Assembly: GCF_022898935.1 (NCBI RefSeq)
Contig: NZ_JALIRP010000001.1
Span: 496,001-560,000 of the forward strand
Source: Paenibacillus mangrovi
GTDB lineage: Bacteria > Bacillota > Bacilli > Paenibacillales > Paenibacillaceae
Length of the DNA: 64,000 nucleotides
Direction: 5' to 3'
Of the stretch, positions 44,547-55,843 are shown one piece after another (the first letter of the stretch is position 1; each line of letters begins with the position of its first letter). Under the pieces are notes generated by a model. It was not told the DNA's origin. It worked only from the letters and a program-made list of their open reading frames with translations, and ran no database searches. A program made the translations under genes and the position numbers.

Positions 44547-46136
44547 TCAAGCGAACGTTTCAACCTGAGGCCTGTCGAGATTCCGGTACTGAATAGCCTC
44601 TGCAACATGAACGGATTTGATTTCTTCGCATCCCTCCAGATCGGCGATGGTTCGTGCAAGCTTCAAAATGCGGTCATATGCGCGCATGCTGAGACCTAGC
44701 GCCTCAATAGTCTGATGGAGCATGTGGGAGGTTTCTGCGTCCAGCTTGGTGAAGCGACGAAGCGCGCTGCCTGACAGCTCGCTGTTCCAGCCGATGTGAT
44801 GCAGATGATGATAACGTCGTAATTGTCTTTCATGAGCATCGAGCACCTGGGCACGCATATCTGCAGAGGATAGGCTGAACTTCTCCCGCATCCATTCCTT
44901 CGGCCGCGGGACGTCAACCTGTAGATCGATCCGGTCGAGCAGCGGACCAGAGATTTTGGATCGGTACTGTGCGATCCGCGATAGGCTGCAGGTGCACTGA
45001 TGTCCCGGATGATCGCTTCCGAGATATCCGCACGGACAAGGATTTAAGGATGCGGCCAGCATAAATCTGGCCGGGAAGGTATGCACGGCTCTTGCTCTAC
45101 TGATGGTGACGGCCTTGTCCTCAAGCGGCTGCCTCAGTACTTCAAGCACCTGACGGTTGAATTCCGGGAGCTCGTCCAGAAACAGGATGCCGCGGTGGGC
45201 CAGGCTGACCTCGCCCGGCTTGGGAATCGTTCCGCCTCCGATCAGCCCTCCAGAAGATATTGTATGATGGGGCGCCCGGAAAGGCCGGGTTCGCAGCAGT
45301 CCCGCTGCAGGCTCCTTCAGCTTGCCTGCGGCGCTGAAAATTTTAGTGGTCTCCAAAGCCTCCTGCTCCGTCATAGGCGGGAGGATGGTAGGGAGGCGCT
45401 TAATCAGCATGGTTTTCCCGGTTCCCGGAGGTCCCATGAGCATGATATTATGCATGCCTGCCGCAGCGATCGTTAATGCACGCTTGACATGCTGCTGCCC
45501 CAGTACATCAGCGTAATCCTCAGTTGGGAGGCCTTCTTGTGCTTTTTCATAAGAAGGGGTTCGCAGCAGTCCGGCGAAGGATGATATGCTCAGGGGGCTG
45601 TTTTTTTCCTTGGCAGCAAGTCCTGCCTCATGCTGGCCGAGAGCAAACAGCTCTTTCAAATGTTCGATTGCATAAATATTCATATTCTCGATCAGGGCAG
45701 CTTCCGCCGCGTTCTCCTTCGGCAGCAGGACGGCCGTAAAGCCCTCGCGCTTGGCGCGGTCGACCATTGACAGAACGCCAGTAACGGGGCGCAGGCTTCC
45801 ATCCAGGGCCATTTCGCCGATTAGAAGCAGCTTTTCTTCTGGCGGCAGGATCAGCTGTCCGCTAGTGCACAAAATACCAAGGGCGATGGCCAGATCGAAG
45901 GCGGAGCCCTCTTTTCTCAGATCCGCTGGTGCCAAATTAATGGTAGTCCGCTGTAAAGGGAATGCAAACCCACAGTTTTTAATCCCTGCCCGGACGCGTT
46001 CGACCGCTTCCCGGATCGCCGAATCTGGAAGACCGATAATCGAAGTTTGGGGAAGGCCGTTTGAAATATCGACCTCGACCTCAATCAACACGCCGTCAAT
46101 TCCGTATAAACATGCGCTGTACATTTTGCCGTACAT
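44547..46136 (-). CDS. yifB: YifB/ComM family Mg-chelatase-like AAA+ ATPase
   Basis: A 529-residue AAA+ protein related to ComM, the helicase that promotes branch migration in natural transformation. An N-terminal Lon-like substrate domain (SACLYGIDGVLIEVEVDISNGLP) precedes the AAA+ module with Walker A GPPGTGKT and LDELPEF as Walker B, a zinc-type insert (PCPCGYLGSDHPGHQCTCS) and the C-terminal Mg-chelatase domain. The ATG at 46136 gives the family start MYGKMYSACLYGIDG; AAAGGGTG is 13 bases before it. It is alone on the minus strand between yraN and sucC; dprA, another competence gene, is 3 kb away. Confidence 0.92.
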   Translation of the reverse strand: MYGKMYSACLYGIDGVLIEVEVDISNGLPQTSIIGLPDSAIREAVERVRAGIKNCGFAFPLQRTTINLAPADLRKEGSAFDLAIALGILCTSGQLILPPEEKLLLIGEMALDGSLRPVTGVLSMVDRAKREGFTAVLLPKENAAEAALIENMNIYAIEHLKELFALGQHEAGLAAKEKNSPLSISSFAGLLRTPSYEKAQEGLPTEDYADVLGQQHVKRALTIAAAGMHNIMLMGPPGTGKTMLIKRLPTILPPMTEQEALETTKIFSAAGKLKEPAAGLLRTRPFRAPHHTISSGGLIGGGTIPKPGEVSLAHRGILFLDELPEFNRQVLEVLRQPLEDKAVTISRARAVHTFPARFMLAASLNPCPCGYLGSDHPGHQCTCSLSRIAQYRSKISGPLLDRIDLQVDVPRPKEWMREKFSLSSADMRAQVLDAHERQLRRYHHLHHIGWNSELSGSALRRFTKLDAETSHMLHQTIEALGLSMRAYDRILKLARTIADLEGCEEIKSVHVAEAIQYRNLDRPQVETFA

Positions 46137-46357
46137 ACGATAAAAAGCACCCTTTCTCACAGAATCAAGTTTGGCAGCAGCATGCTGCACTTCTTTTCCA
46201 GTAGAAAAAAGGTGCTTCCTTATTTTCATGTTTTTCAAGTATTGATTTTGACCACATTGTATGTTTGTGCACGATAAATGTCAAGGAGGCAATTCAATTG
46301 TGTACAGAAAGTTTGTGGATATTCAATATTTTTCGAACATTGTGATCATATTAGCGA

Positions 46358-46687
46358 ATGAATGTGCCGGAATCTTTGCAAAATGAGGTATGCCTGAACG
46401 GGAATGAGTTTAACCGGCTGCTAGAAGAATTCAAGGACCTGCTGGAACGGGTTCACCAAATTAACGTGCAGAGGGATGGCAAATCCAGTTGGTTTGACGA
46501 CATAATTGCTAATAAATTCCAAGCATTCTCTCAAACGGATGAAATCGATATCAAAAAGCTGTCGATATTAGTCCAGTTTATTAAGGTAAGCGTTTTAAAA
46601 ACATGGTACAATAGCTTGGGTTTATATTATTTTCCAAGAGATGATAACCCGCCTTGTAGCAGTCATGTTGATAGGAGGATTCCGTAA
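46358..46687 (+). CDS. Hypothetical protein directly upstream of sucC
   Basis: A 109-residue charged, helical frame (NGNEFNRLLEEFKDLLERVHQINVQ, KKLSILVQFIKVSVLKTWYNSLG) that ends one base before the sucC ATG, its last codons forming the sucC ribosome binding site. Codon choice and amphipathic helices look like a real protein, but no ribosome binding site precedes its ATG and a TACAAT (46607-46612) inside it could be a sucC promoter. Existence is uncertain. Confidence 0.4.
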   Translation: MNVPESLQNEVCLNGNEFNRLLEEFKDLLERVHQINVQRDGKSSWFDDIIANKFQAFSQTDEIDIKKLSILVQFIKVSVLKTWYNSLGLYYFPRDDNPPCSSHVDRRIP

Positions 46688-47848
46688 ATGAATATCCATG
46701 AATATCAAGGAAAACAGGTATTGAAGCAGTATGGAGTAGCCGTTCCGAACGGAAAGGTCGCTTATACGGTGGAAGAAGCTGTAGAAGCCGCAAAATCGCT
46801 GGGCAGCCAGGTTACGGTTGTTAAAGCACAAATCCATGCAGGCGGACGCGGCAAAGCAGGCGGCGTTAAGGTTGCTAAAAACCTTGATGAAGTACGCGCA
46901 TATGCCGAAGAAATCCTGGGTAAAGTGCTTGTCACACATCAAACCGGTCCGGAAGGCAAAGAAGTGAAACGCCTCCTGATCGAAGAGGGCTGCGATATTC
47001 GCAAAGAATATTATGTAGGCGTTGTTGTCGACCGTGCTACCGGCCGCGTCGTCATGATGGGTTCGGAAGAAGGCGGTACGGAAATTGAGGAAGTGGCTGC
47101 GGCGACTCCTGAGAAAATTTTCAAAGAAGTTGTTGATCCGGCAGTAGGATTGCAGGTTTTCCAAGCCCGCAGACTTGCTTTCGATATCAACATTCCTAAA
47201 GAACTGGTAAATAAGGCTGTTCAGTTTATGATGGCCCTTTATACAGCTTTTGTGGACAAAGACTGTTCGATCGCTGAGATCAACCCTCTGGTTATAACAG
47301 GTGACGGAAATGTTATGGCGCTGGATGCCAAGCTTAATTTTGACTCTAATGCACTGTTCCGTCATAAGGACATTCAGGAGCTGCGCGATCTGGACGAAGA
47401 GAACGAGAAGGAAATCGAAGCATCCAAATACGACCTGAGCTACATCGCTCTCGATGGAAACATCGGCTGTATGGTTAACGGCGCAGGCCTGGCTATGGCT
47501 ACGATGGACATTATCAAATACTACGGTGGCGACCCAGCCAACTTCCTCGATGTAGGGGGCGGTGCGACGACTGAGAAAGTCACCGAAGCGTTCAAAATCA
47601 TTCTCTCCGACGAGCAGGTAAAAGGCATTTTCGTCAATATTTTTGGCGGCATCATGCGCTGCGACGTTATCGCTGAGGGTGTTGTTGAAGCAGCGAAGCA
47701 GCTTGGCCTGACCCGGCCGCTGGTTGTGCGTCTGGAAGGAACCAACGTGGATCTCGGTAAGAAGATTCTGGCTGAATCCGGCCTGAACATCGTTCCTGCT
47801 GATTCCATGGCCGATGGTGCACAAAAAATTGTCTCGCTCGTAAAATAG
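46688..47848 (+). CDS. sucC: Succinyl-CoA synthetase beta subunit
   Basis: A 386-residue ADP-forming beta subunit with an N-terminal ATP-grasp fold ([39 protein letters not shown]) and a C-terminal CoA-ligase domain ([29 protein letters not shown]). It makes ATP from succinyl-CoA in the TCA cycle as a heterotetramer with SucD. TAGGAGGA precedes the ATG. sucD follows after a 257-base gap that is filled by an inverted-repeat element. Confidence 0.97.
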   Translation: MNIHEYQGKQVLKQYGVAVPNGKVAYTVEEAVEAAKSLGSQVTVVKAQIHAGGRGKAGGVKVAKNLDEVRAYAEEILGKVLVTHQTGPEGKEVKRLLIEEGCDIRKEYYVGVVVDRATGRVVMMGSEEGGTEIEEVAAATPEKIFKEVVDPAVGLQVFQARRLAFDINIPKELVNKAVQFMMALYTAFVDKDCSIAEINPLVITGDGNVMALDAKLNFDSNALFRHKDIQELRDLDEENEKEIEASKYDLSYIALDGNIGCMVNGAGLAMATMDIIKYYGGDPANFLDVGGGATTEKVTEAFKIILSDEQVKGIFVNIFGGIMRCDVIAEGVVEAAKQLGLTRPLVVRLEGTNVDLGKKILAESGLNIVPADSMADGAQKIVSLVK

Positions 47849-47859
47849 GTACCTTTAAG

Positions 47860-48075
47860 AGGTTGTTCAAAAATTCCGCTTTTGATCACGAAGTGAATCA
47901 GGAAGCGGATTCGGCATCGAATCTTGAATTCAGCCGGGCCTAAGCTGATGCTTACGAAGTGTGTTTCCTCCGAAACATTTAGGTGCTCACGTACCCAATC
48001 GTACGCTCCGCTCCTGAAGTCCCTATCTTCATTCAACCTTCTTGGTGCTGAAAACCGATCTTTTTGAACATTCAC
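47860..48075. repeat. Inverted-repeat-flanked element between sucC and sucD
   Basis: About 210 bases bounded by TGTTCAAAAA (47864-47873) and its exact complement TTTTTGAACA (48061-48070); the similarity of the arms continues imperfectly inward (TTCCGCTTTT facing AAAACCGATC). The interior has no coding potential. This is the shape of a miniature inverted-repeat element or a large RNA hairpin; no target-site duplication was evident. Confidence 0.75.
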
Positions 48076-48105
48076 TTTAATAAGAACAGGGGATGTGAAC
48101 GAATC

Positions 48106-49035
48106 GTGAGTATTTTGGTTGATAAAAATACAAAAGTGATTACCCAGGGCATCACCGGGAAAACCGCCCTTTTCCATGCAAAAGGCGCCCTTGATTACGG
48201 AACGCAAATGGTGGGAGGTACTTCCCCGGGCAAAGGCGGCACAACTGTAGATATTGAGCTTGAGAACGGAAGCTCCGTAAGCCTGCCTGTTTTCAATACT
48301 GTGGCAGAAGCTAAAAAAGCTACAGGAGCAACGGCAAGTGTTATTTACGTTCCACCGGCATTTGCTGCTGACTCGATCATGGAAGCTGTAGAAGCTGAGA
48401 TGGAACTTGTCATCTGTATCACAGAAGGCATTCCGGTGCTTGATATGGTTAAAGTGGCTCGTTACATGGAAGGCAAAAAGACCGTATTGATCGGACCAAA
48501 CTGCCCAGGTGTTATTACACCAGGCGAATGCAAAATCGGCATCATGCCAGGATACATTCATACTCCAGGACATGTTGGCGTTGTATCCCGAAGCGGAACG
48601 CTCACTTATGAAGCCGTTCACCAGCTGACAACCCGTGGTATTGGTCAATCCACTGCGGTAGGCATCGGCGGTGACCCTGTTAAAGGAACGGAATTCATCG
48701 ACGTTCTGAAGCGCTTCAATGAGGATCCTAATACTTACGCGGCGATCATGATCGGTGAAATCGGCGGTACAGCGGAAGAAGAAGCTGCTGAATGGATCCG
48801 TGATAACATGACTAAGCCGGTTGTCGGCTTTATCGGCGGCGTAACCGCTCCTCCGGGAAAACGTATGGGCCATGCAGGCGCTATCATTTCCGGCGGCAAA
48901 GGTACTGCCAAAGAAAAAATCGCGAAGATGGAAGAATGCGGCATTAAAGTTGCTCCAACGCCTTCCGAAATGGGCTCTACGCTGGTCAGCGTTCTTGAAG
49001 AACGCGGCTTGCTAGACAAATGCTTGACACATTAA
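48106..49035 (+). CDS. sucD: Succinyl-CoA synthetase alpha subunit
   Basis: A 309-residue alpha subunit with a CoA-binding Rossmann domain ([24 protein letters not shown]), the [20 protein letters not shown] segment and the phosphorylated histidine in [16 protein letters not shown] at 48106 is the start, preceded by AACAGGGG at about nine bases; the coding frame starts [15 protein letters not shown]. It follows the element in the sucC-sucD gap, so expression may depend on readthrough of it. A strong terminator ends the operon. Confidence 0.97.
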   Translation: MSILVDKNTKVITQGITGKTALFHAKGALDYGTQMVGGTSPGKGGTTVDIELENGSSVSLPVFNTVAEAKKATGATASVIYVPPAFAADSIMEAVEAEMELVICITEGIPVLDMVKVARYMEGKKTVLIGPNCPGVITPGECKIGIMPGYIHTPGHVGVVSRSGTLTYEAVHQLTTRGIGQSTAVGIGGDPVKGTEFIDVLKRFNEDPNTYAAIMIGEIGGTAEEEAAEWIRDNMTKPVVGFIGGVTAPPGKRMGHAGAIISGGKGTAKEKIAKMEECGIKVAPTPSEMGSTLVSVLEERGLLDKCLTH

Positions 49036-49066
49036 TCCGTTTTCGGGTTATTATAGCTACAAAGGT

Positions 49067-49113
49067 AAGCAACCTTTTATTTCCTTTACCCGGGAATAAG
49101 AGGTTGCTTTTTT
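49067..49113 (+). terminator. Terminator of sucCD
   Basis: AAGCAACC-TATTTCC (from 49067) pairs with GGGAATA-GGTTGCTT (to 49110), followed by T-run. Confidence 0.9.
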
Positions 49114-49147
49114 GTGTTTTATCAAATACGGCCAAGAGGTGATCAGA

Positions 49148-50266
49148 ATGGATATTCGCTGGCTGCTTGTTGCATTGCATGAGACCACAGGTATAGGTAG
49201 AAAAAGCATTACCCGTCTTATGGCGGAAGGACTCCTGAAGGAGGAAATGATGGACTTTGGCTGCAGAGAGTGGGAAGAATTGGGCTTTAATGTCGAAATA
49301 TCGGAACGTCTAGCGCAAAATTTGTCCAAACCCGCTATTTTAATGAAGAAAGAGGAAAAAGAACATGATCCGCTGGTTCAGACATTGACGCTATTGGACA
49401 GCAGTTATCCTGCGATGCTAAGAGAAAGTCCAGATCCACCACTGGTGCTGTATGCAAAAGGGAACACCGGTCTATTCAACCAGCCGGCTATAGCGATGGT
49501 AGGGACTAGAATCCCGACAGCCTATGGTAAGAAAATGGGCGGAGAACTCGCACAGGGGTTATGTTCAGGAGGATTAACCATTGTAAGCGGATTAGCCAGA
49601 GGAATCGACAGCATTTGTCACGAGGCTGCGTTATCATGCGAAGGAGGAACCATCGCGGTCATGGCTACGGGTATGGATGTCATTTATCCTCCCGAGAATA
49701 GAGCTTTGTATGTCAGAATGGTGAAAGAAGGCCTGATCATAACGGAATACCCGTCTGGCACCAAGGCCCACCCGGGTCTGTTTCCACAGCGAAACCGCAT
49801 TATAGCAGGCCTATCGCTGGGTACGCTGGTCGTTGAAGCAGATGAACGAAGCGGATCGCTCATCACCGCGGATGCGGCGCTGGATGCCGGGCGGGATGTG
49901 TTCGCCGTGCCAGGTCCGGTGACTTCGCCGAAAAGTCGGGGAGCTCTTAATTTGATCCGCCAAGGAGCCAAAATGGTATGCGCGGCCGCAGACATTTTGG
50001 AGGAATATGATTCATGGTTGCCAAAGGGGCTTAAGAATACATACAATAGGGAACGTCAGGTAGATGAGAACACTGTAAACGAGGAAGGTCAATTGACAAC
50101 GGATGAGCTGCGACTATACCATATACTGGAGCAGGGACCGTTCACACTGGATGAGCTGCTGCAGCACAGCCGGTGGGATTTTGGACATTTGCATTCAGTT
50201 CTGTTATCTTTAATCATAAAAAAGCAGATTACCCAATTACCTGGTGCTATATATAAGACGATTTAA
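49148..50266 (+). CDS. dprA: DNA processing protein DprA (Smf)
   Basis: A 372-residue DprA: an N-terminal SAM/HhH-like region, then the Rossmann fold with MVGTRIPTAYGKKMGGELAQGL, SGLARGIDSICHEAAL and FPQRNRIIAGLS, and a C-terminal winged helix (about 305-370). DprA loads RecA onto incoming single-stranded DNA during transformation. The ATG at 49148 has AAGAGGTG seven bases before; the longer open frame has no such site. It leads into topA, the conserved order. Confidence 0.95.
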   Translation: MDIRWLLVALHETTGIGRKSITRLMAEGLLKEEMMDFGCREWEELGFNVEISERLAQNLSKPAILMKKEEKEHDPLVQTLTLLDSSYPAMLRESPDPPLVLYAKGNTGLFNQPAIAMVGTRIPTAYGKKMGGELAQGLCSGGLTIVSGLARGIDSICHEAALSCEGGTIAVMATGMDVIYPPENRALYVRMVKEGLIITEYPSGTKAHPGLFPQRNRIIAGLSLGTLVVEADERSGSLITADAALDAGRDVFAVPGPVTSPKSRGALNLIRQGAKMVCAAADILEEYDSWLPKGLKNTYNRERQVDENTVNEEGQLTTDELRLYHILEQGPFTLDELLQHSRWDFGHLHSVLLSLIIKKQITQLPGAIYKTI

Positions 50267-50313
50267 GAAGAAATGTTTTAAGCTTTTGATTGTTGGAGGA
50301 GGAGGATGAACCG

Positions 50314-52416
50314 ATGGCTGATTCACTGGTGATCGTGGAATCGCCCGCTAAGGCGAAGACGATCGGCAAGTATTTGGGCAGCAAATATATCGTAAAGGCT
50401 TCCATGGGCCATGTTCGCGATTTGCCAAAGAGCCAAATCGGGGTTGAAGTAGAAAATGAGTTCAATCCGAAGTATATTACGATCCGCGGAAAAGGTTCCG
50501 TGTTAAAGGAACTTAAGGATGCAAGCAAAAAAGTAAAAAAGGTCTATCTCGCAGCTGACCCCGATCGCGAGGGGGAGGCGATAGCCTGGCATTTGGCACA
50601 CGCCCTGGAGCTGGATAACACTGAAAGCTGCCGGGTTGTGTTTAACGAAATTACGAAACAAGCGGTGAAGGATGCCTTCAAAACGCCGCGCAAAATCAAT
50701 ATGGACCTGGTGAATGCCCAGCAGGCGAGGCGTATATTAGACCGTCTGGTAGGGTACAAGATCAGCCCATTATTATGGAAGAAAGTCAAAAAGGGACTAT
50801 CGGCAGGTCGCGTTCAATCGGTTGCCGTCAAGATCATTATTGACCGCGAGAACGAAATTGACGCTTTTATTCCTGAAGAATACTGGTCCATTACAGTCAA
50901 GCTTGCTAAGGGAAGCTCTGTCTTTGAGGCGAAATTCTATCAGCTTGATGGCCAGAAAAAGGATCTTTCCAAGGAAGCGGATGTGGAAGAAGTCCTTAAA
51001 GCGATCAAAGGAGCGACCTTTAAGGTTGCAGAAGTGAAGGAAAAGGAACGCCAGCGGCATCCGTCGCCGCCGTTTACGACCAGCTCCCTGCAGCAGGAAG
51101 CCGCGCGAAAGCTGAACTTCCGTGCCGCGAAAACGATGTCTGTCGCACAGCAACTGTATGAAGGCGTTGAGCTTGGCAAGGAAGGTACCGTCGGTCTGAT
51201 CACTTATATGCGTACCGACTCCACGAGAATTGCTGCTTCCGCACAGGAAGAAGCGAAGGAGTACATTAACGGGAAGTACGGCAGCTCATTTGTACCGGAA
51301 AGTCCGCGCGAGTACTCGAAAAAAGCGGCAAATGCCCAGGATGCGCATGAAGCGATCCGTCCAACCTCGGTGCTGCGTGATCCGGAGTCTGTCAAATCTT
51401 TTATGAGCCGCGACCAGCTCAGACTATATAAGCTGATCTGGGAACGTTTTGTAGCGAGTCAGATGGCTTCGGCTCTCCTGGATACGCTGTCCGTGGATAT
51501 TGCCGCTGGAACCGCTGTTTTCCGCGCAACAGGTTCGAAAGTACGTTTTCCCGGCTTTATGAAAGTGTATGTCGAAGGTAATGACGACGGCACGACAGAA
51601 GAGGAAAAGTTCTTGCCTGCTCTGACTCCGGGAGACAAGCTGAAGAAGGAAGAGATTGATCCGAAGCAGCATTTCACACAGCCGCCTCCGCGCTATACCG
51701 AGGCTCGTCTGGTGCGTACGATGGAGGAGCTGGGCATAGGCCGCCCAAGTACGTATGCTCCGACGCTGGAAACCATTCAAAAGCGTGGTTATGTAGCCAT
51801 TGAGGAAAAGAAATTTGTTCCTACGGAGCTTGGCGAGCTTATCATTGAGCAGATGGAGCAGTTTTTCCCGGAAATTCTGGATGCGGAGTTTACCGCCCAC
51901 ATGGAGGAAGATCTTGACCATGTAGAAGAGGGCTCTGAGGACTGGGTTAAGGTTCTGAAGGAATTTTATGAATCCTTTGAGAAGCGTCTTGAAGTTGCCG
52001 AAGAGGAAATGAAAGAAATTGAGATTGAAGACGAGGTTTCGGATGAAATCTGCGAGAAATGCGGGAAACCATTGGTCTATAAACTTGGCCGGTTCGGCAA
52101 GTTTCTGGCTTGCTCTGGTTTTCCGGACTGTCGGAATACGAAGCCGATCGTCAAAGATATTGGCGTTACTTGTCCAAAGTGTAAGGAAGGTCATGTGGTG
52201 GAGCGTCGGAGCAAAAAGGGACGGATTTTTTACGGATGCGACCGTTATCCGGAGTGTGATTTCGTTTCCTGGGACCGCCCTTCAAACAAGCCTTGCCCGA
52301 AATGCAGCTCGTGGACGGTGGAGAAGCGGAATAAGCAGGGAGCGAAGCTCCAGTGCACATCCTGCGACTTTGTAGAGGAAATTGAAGAGAGCGAAGAAAA
52401 CGAAGAGAATGTATAA
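50314..52416 (+). CDS. topA: DNA topoisomerase I
   Basis: A 700-residue type IA topoisomerase relaxing negative supercoils. The TOPRIM domain starts [21 protein letters not shown] and contains [14 protein letters not shown]; the catalytic tyrosine is in [13 protein letters not shown]. Three C-terminal zinc-finger motifs are intact (CEKCG...CSGFPDC, CPKCK...CDRYPEC, CPKCS...CTSC). The ATG at 50314 follows GGAGGAGG. Length matches Bacillus TopA (691). Confidence 0.98.
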   Translation: MADSLVIVESPAKAKTIGKYLGSKYIVKASMGHVRDLPKSQIGVEVENEFNPKYITIRGKGSVLKELKDASKKVKKVYLAADPDREGEAIAWHLAHALELDNTESCRVVFNEITKQAVKDAFKTPRKINMDLVNAQQARRILDRLVGYKISPLLWKKVKKGLSAGRVQSVAVKIIIDRENEIDAFIPEEYWSITVKLAKGSSVFEAKFYQLDGQKKDLSKEADVEEVLKAIKGATFKVAEVKEKERQRHPSPPFTTSSLQQEAARKLNFRAAKTMSVAQQLYEGVELGKEGTVGLITYMRTDSTRIAASAQEEAKEYINGKYGSSFVPESPREYSKKAANAQDAHEAIRPTSVLRDPESVKSFMSRDQLRLYKLIWERFVASQMASALLDTLSVDIAAGTAVFRATGSKVRFPGFMKVYVEGNDDGTTEEEKFLPALTPGDKLKKEEIDPKQHFTQPPPRYTEARLVRTMEELGIGRPSTYAPTLETIQKRGYVAIEEKKFVPTELGELIIEQMEQFFPEILDAEFTAHMEEDLDHVEEGSEDWVKVLKEFYESFEKRLEVAEEEMKEIEIEDEVSDEICEKCGKPLVYKLGRFGKFLACSGFPDCRNTKPIVKDIGVTCPKCKEGHVVERRSKKGRIFYGCDRYPECDFVSWDRPSNKPCPKCSSWTVEKRNKQGAKLQCTSCDFVEEIEESEENEENV

Positions 52417-52450
52417 CAGCATGTTGCATGAAGCGTAGGAGGTAATGATT

Positions 52451-53797
52451 TTGACTGAAGTAAAACAGGTAACCGTGATCGGCGCCGGTCTGGCAGGCAG
52501 CGAGGCTGCCTGGCAGATCGCAAGCCGCGGCGTGCCCGTGAAATTATATGAAATGCGTCCTGTTGTAAAAACACCTGCACATCACACGGACAAGTTTGCC
52601 GAATTGGTGTGCACGAACTCGCTAAGAGCGAACGGTTTGACCAATGCTGTCGGAGTGCTTAAAGAAGAAATGCGGATGCTGAACTCCATTATTTTGGGAT
52701 CGGCAGACAAAAATGCAGTTCCTGCAGGAGGTGCCTTGGCTGTAGACCGCGACGGATTTTCCGGCGATATTACAGATATTCTCCACAACCATCCGCTCAT
52801 TGAGGTCGTAAATGAAGAAATTCAGCATATACCTGAAGATGGGATTGTTGTTATTGCTACAGGTCCTCTGACTTCGCCCTCACTCTCCGCAGAGATCAAA
52901 GCGCTGATGGGAGAGGAATATTTCTATTTCTATGACGCAGCGGCACCGATTGTAGAGAAAGATTCCATCGATATGAGCAAGGTGTATCTGGCTTCCCGTT
53001 ATGACAAGGGCGAGGCTGCATATTTGAACTGTCCGATGAATGAAGAAGAGTTTAATGCATTTTACGATGCTCTGATTTCCGCCGAAGTCGCACAGCTGAA
53101 GGAATTTGAAAAAGAGGTCTATTTTGAAGGCTGTATGCCGATTGAAGTGATGATGAAACGTGGCAAGCAGACCGCTCTTTTCGGCCCGATGAAGCCGGTA
53201 GGTTTGGTAAACCCTCACACAGGAACGCTTCCGTATGCCGTTGTGCAGCTTCGTCAGGATAATGCGGCCGGAACGCTTTACAACCTTGTTGGCTTCCAAA
53301 CGCACCTGAAATGGGGCGAGCAGAAGCGCGTATTCTCCATGATTCCAGGTCTTGAAAATGCCGAATACGTCCGCTTTGGTGTTATGCACCGCAATACATT
53401 TATCAATTCGCCGCGGCTGCTCAAACCTACATACCAGCTCAAAACGAATGAGAACCTGTTCTTTGCCGGTCAAATGACAGGAGTGGAAGGTTATGTAGAA
53501 TCGGCAGCATCGGGGCTAATTGCGGGGATTAACGCTGCGAGAAAAGCTAAGGGTGAGGAGCTTGTGGTTCTTCCTGAGATGAGTACGATCGGAAGCATGG
53601 CTCACTATGTCACGAACGCCGATCCGGCGCATTTTCAGCCGATGAATGCAAACTTTGGTTTGCTGCCGGGGCTGGAAAAGAAAATCCGCAACAAAAAAGA
53701 GAAAAACGAGGCGCTCGCGGGCCGCGCATTGGCCAGCATTGCCGAATTCGTTAAAGTATACGGTGTATCTAGAGCAGAAGCAGGTAGTATAGAGTAG
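52451..53797 (+). CDS. trmFO: tRNA uracil-54 methyltransferase TrmFO (Gid)
   Basis: A 448-residue FAD- and methylenetetrahydrofolate-dependent enzyme making ribothymidine at tRNA position 54. The FAD-binding [19 protein letters not shown] is at the N-terminus; [10 protein letters not shown], the cysteine-containing [10 protein letters not shown] and [20 protein letters not shown] are typical. TTG at 52451 is the start (AGGAGG eight bases before); an ATG two codons upstream is too close to the site. It is followed after 14 bases by hslV, with no codV between. Confidence 0.96.
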   Translation: MTEVKQVTVIGAGLAGSEAAWQIASRGVPVKLYEMRPVVKTPAHHTDKFAELVCTNSLRANGLTNAVGVLKEEMRMLNSIILGSADKNAVPAGGALAVDRDGFSGDITDILHNHPLIEVVNEEIQHIPEDGIVVIATGPLTSPSLSAEIKALMGEEYFYFYDAAAPIVEKDSIDMSKVYLASRYDKGEAAYLNCPMNEEEFNAFYDALISAEVAQLKEFEKEVYFEGCMPIEVMMKRGKQTALFGPMKPVGLVNPHTGTLPYAVVQLRQDNAAGTLYNLVGFQTHLKWGEQKRVFSMIPGLENAEYVRFGVMHRNTFINSPRLLKPTYQLKTNENLFFAGQMTGVEGYVESAASGLIAGINAARKAKGEELVVLPEMSTIGSMAHYVTNADPAHFQPMNANFGLLPGLEKKIRNKKEKNEALAGRALASIAEFVKVYGVSRAEAGSIE

Positions 53798-53811
53798 GAG
53801 GCTTGACGGAA

Positions 53812-54354
53812 ATGGAGATGTCATTTCACGCAACTACGATTTGCGCCGTACGCCACAATGGAAAAGCAGCCATCGCCGGCGACGGCCAGGTGACGTTCGG
53901 TCAAAATATGATCATGAAGCAGACCGCGAAAAAGGTGCGCCGGCTATACAGAGGCCAAGTCGTAGCCGGATTTGCCGGTTCTGTGGCGGATGCCATCACA
54001 TTGTTTGAAAAGTTCGAAGGCAAGCTGGAGGAGCATCATGGCAATTTGCAGCGTGCAGCGGTAGAACTGGCCAAGGATTGGAGATCGGACCGCGTCCTGC
54101 GCAAGCTGGAGGCTCTGATGATCGTCATGGACAAAAGCGGAATGCTGCTAATCTCAGGCGGCGGGGAAATCATTGAGCCAGATGATGATGTGCTCGCGAT
54201 TGGATCTGGAGGCAGCTTTGCCTTGTCGGCAGCACGGGCGCTCAAGCGTCATGCACAGGATCTTGAAGCGAAGGATATCGCGCGCGAAGCCCTAAAAGTC
54301 GCTTCCGAAATTTGCGTATACACGAACGGAAATATCATCGTGGAAGAGCTGTAA
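53812..54354 (+). CDS. hslV: ATP-dependent protease peptidase subunit HslV (ClpQ)
   Basis: A 180-residue proteasome-like peptidase that forms the core of the HslUV (CodWX) protease. The N-terminus [13 protein letters not shown] resembles the Bacillus form, in which a serine near the start is the nucleophile after removal of the Met, and [14 protein letters not shown] follows. In the ATG-53818 alternative (MSFHATTI) Ser2 would be exposed directly; the ATG at 53812 is better placed to the TAGGAGG site. The start therefore determines the active site and should be checked. hslU follows 16 bases later. Confidence 0.93.
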   Translation: MEMSFHATTICAVRHNGKAAIAGDGQVTFGQNMIMKQTAKKVRRLYRGQVVAGFAGSVADAITLFEKFEGKLEEHHGNLQRAAVELAKDWRSDRVLRKLEALMIVMDKSGMLLISGGGEIIEPDDDVLAIGSGGSFALSAARALKRHAQDLEAKDIAREALKVASEICVYTNGNIIVEEL

Positions 54355-54370
54355 AGGTAGGGGGATGTAT

Positions 54371-55774
54371 ATGGATAACCAGAACTTGACTCCGAGACAG
54401 ATTGTTGCCGAGTTGGATAAATATATCGTTGGCCAGAAACAGGCGAAGAAATCGGTAGCCGTTGCTCTTCGTAACCGATACCGCCGTAATCTCTTGTCTG
54501 ATGACGACCGCGATGAAATTGTACCTAAAAATATTCTCATGATTGGTCCTACCGGTGTGGGCAAGACCGAAATTGCCAGACGTCTGGCGAAACTGGTAAA
54601 CGCCCCATTCGTCAAAGTCGAGGCGACCAAATTCACGGAAGTCGGCTATGTCGGCCGGGATGTGGAATCGATGGTACGCGATTTGATCGAAACTGCCATC
54701 CGGATGGTCAAATCCGAACGTACGGAGAAGGTGAAGGACCGCGCAGAAGAACTTGCCAATGAGCGGATTGTTCACATTCTGGTTCCTCCGAGTGGTAAAA
54801 ATAAGAATCAGCGCAACCCGTTTGAAATGATTTTCGGAGGCGGCAGCAACGATCATCAGGAACCTGAAGAAGATAAGGAACAGGATAGCAACATTGTCGA
54901 ACGTCGTCGGCAGGTCAAATTCAAGCTGCTCTCCGGCAGCATTGAGGATGACCTGATTGAGATCGACGTTGAGGATAATACACCGACCATGATGGATATG
55001 CTGGCTGGTCAAGGCAATGATCAAATGGGCATGAGCATGCAGGAAATGTTCGGAAGCCTTCTTCCGAAACGAACCAAAAAGCGCAAGCTGTCAATCAAGG
55101 AAGCACGCAAAGTGCTTACCCAGGAAGAAGCCAACAAGCTAATCGATATGGACGACGTGATTGCAGAGTCTGTAAACCGCGCTGAGCAGTCCGGCATTAT
55201 CTTTATAGACGAGATCGACAAGGTGGCGAGCCAAGGCAAAGGAACAGGCCCTGACGTGTCCAGAGAGGGCGTTCAGAGGGATATCCTGCCAATTGTCGAA
55301 GGATCGACTGTCATGACCAAATACGGCCCTGTAAAGACGGATTTCATCCTGTTTATCGCGGCCGGTGCTTTTCATATCGCCAAGCCTTCAGATTTGATTC
55401 CGGAGCTTCAGGGGCGTTTCCCGATCCGTGTCGAATTGAACAGTCTTTCGCTGGATGATTTTGTGTCGATTTTGACGGAGCCTAAAAATGCGATTACGAA
55501 GCAGTACAAGGATCTTCTGAAAACAGAGAACATCGATATCAACTTTGCGCCGGAAGCGATCAGGGAAATCGCCAAGATTGCGGCTTCCGTTAACGACAAT
55601 ATGGAAAACATCGGAGCCCGCAGACTTCATACGATCCTGGAGAAGCTTCTTGAGGATCTCTCCTTTGAAGCCCCTGAGCTTACTCTGGAACAGATGACTA
55701 TTACACCGGAATACGTGCGGGAGAAGCTTGCTGGAATTGCACAGGACCGTGATTTGAGCCAATATATCTTGTAA
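54371..55774 (+). CDS. hslU: ATP-dependent unfoldase HslU (ClpY)
   Basis: A 467-residue AAA+ unfoldase feeding substrates into HslV. Walker [10 protein letters not shown], pore loop GYVGRD, an intermediate domain (about 110-240) and Walker [11 protein letters not shown] are present, with the conserved C-terminal ending LSQYIL. The ATG at 54371 lies seven bases after GGGGG; another ATG two codons earlier is too close. A terminator and repeat copy 3 follow where codY stands in B. subtilis. Confidence 0.96.
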   Translation: MDNQNLTPRQIVAELDKYIVGQKQAKKSVAVALRNRYRRNLLSDDDRDEIVPKNILMIGPTGVGKTEIARRLAKLVNAPFVKVEATKFTEVGYVGRDVESMVRDLIETAIRMVKSERTEKVKDRAEELANERIVHILVPPSGKNKNQRNPFEMIFGGGSNDHQEPEEDKEQDSNIVERRRQVKFKLLSGSIEDDLIEIDVEDNTPTMMDMLAGQGNDQMGMSMQEMFGSLLPKRTKKRKLSIKEARKVLTQEEANKLIDMDDVIAESVNRAEQSGIIFIDEIDKVASQGKGTGPDVSREGVQRDILPIVEGSTVMTKYGPVKTDFILFIAAGAFHIAKPSDLIPELQGRFPIRVELNSLSLDDFVSILTEPKNAITKQYKDLLKTENIDINFAPEAIREIAKIAASVNDNMENIGARRLHTILEKLLEDLSFEAPELTLEQMTITPEYVREKLAGIAQDRDLSQYIL

Positions 55775-55797
55775 TTGTCGAATCTACTGCAAATAAC

Positions 55798-55841
55798 CCG
55801 ATCAGAAGCCCTAGAGGCATTTATCTGATCGGTTTATTTTT
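55798..55841 (+). terminator. Terminator after hslU
   Basis: CCGATCAGA (55798-55806) pairs with TCTGATCGG (55824-55832), followed by TTTATTTTTT. Confidence 0.88.
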
Positions 55842-55843
55842 TG

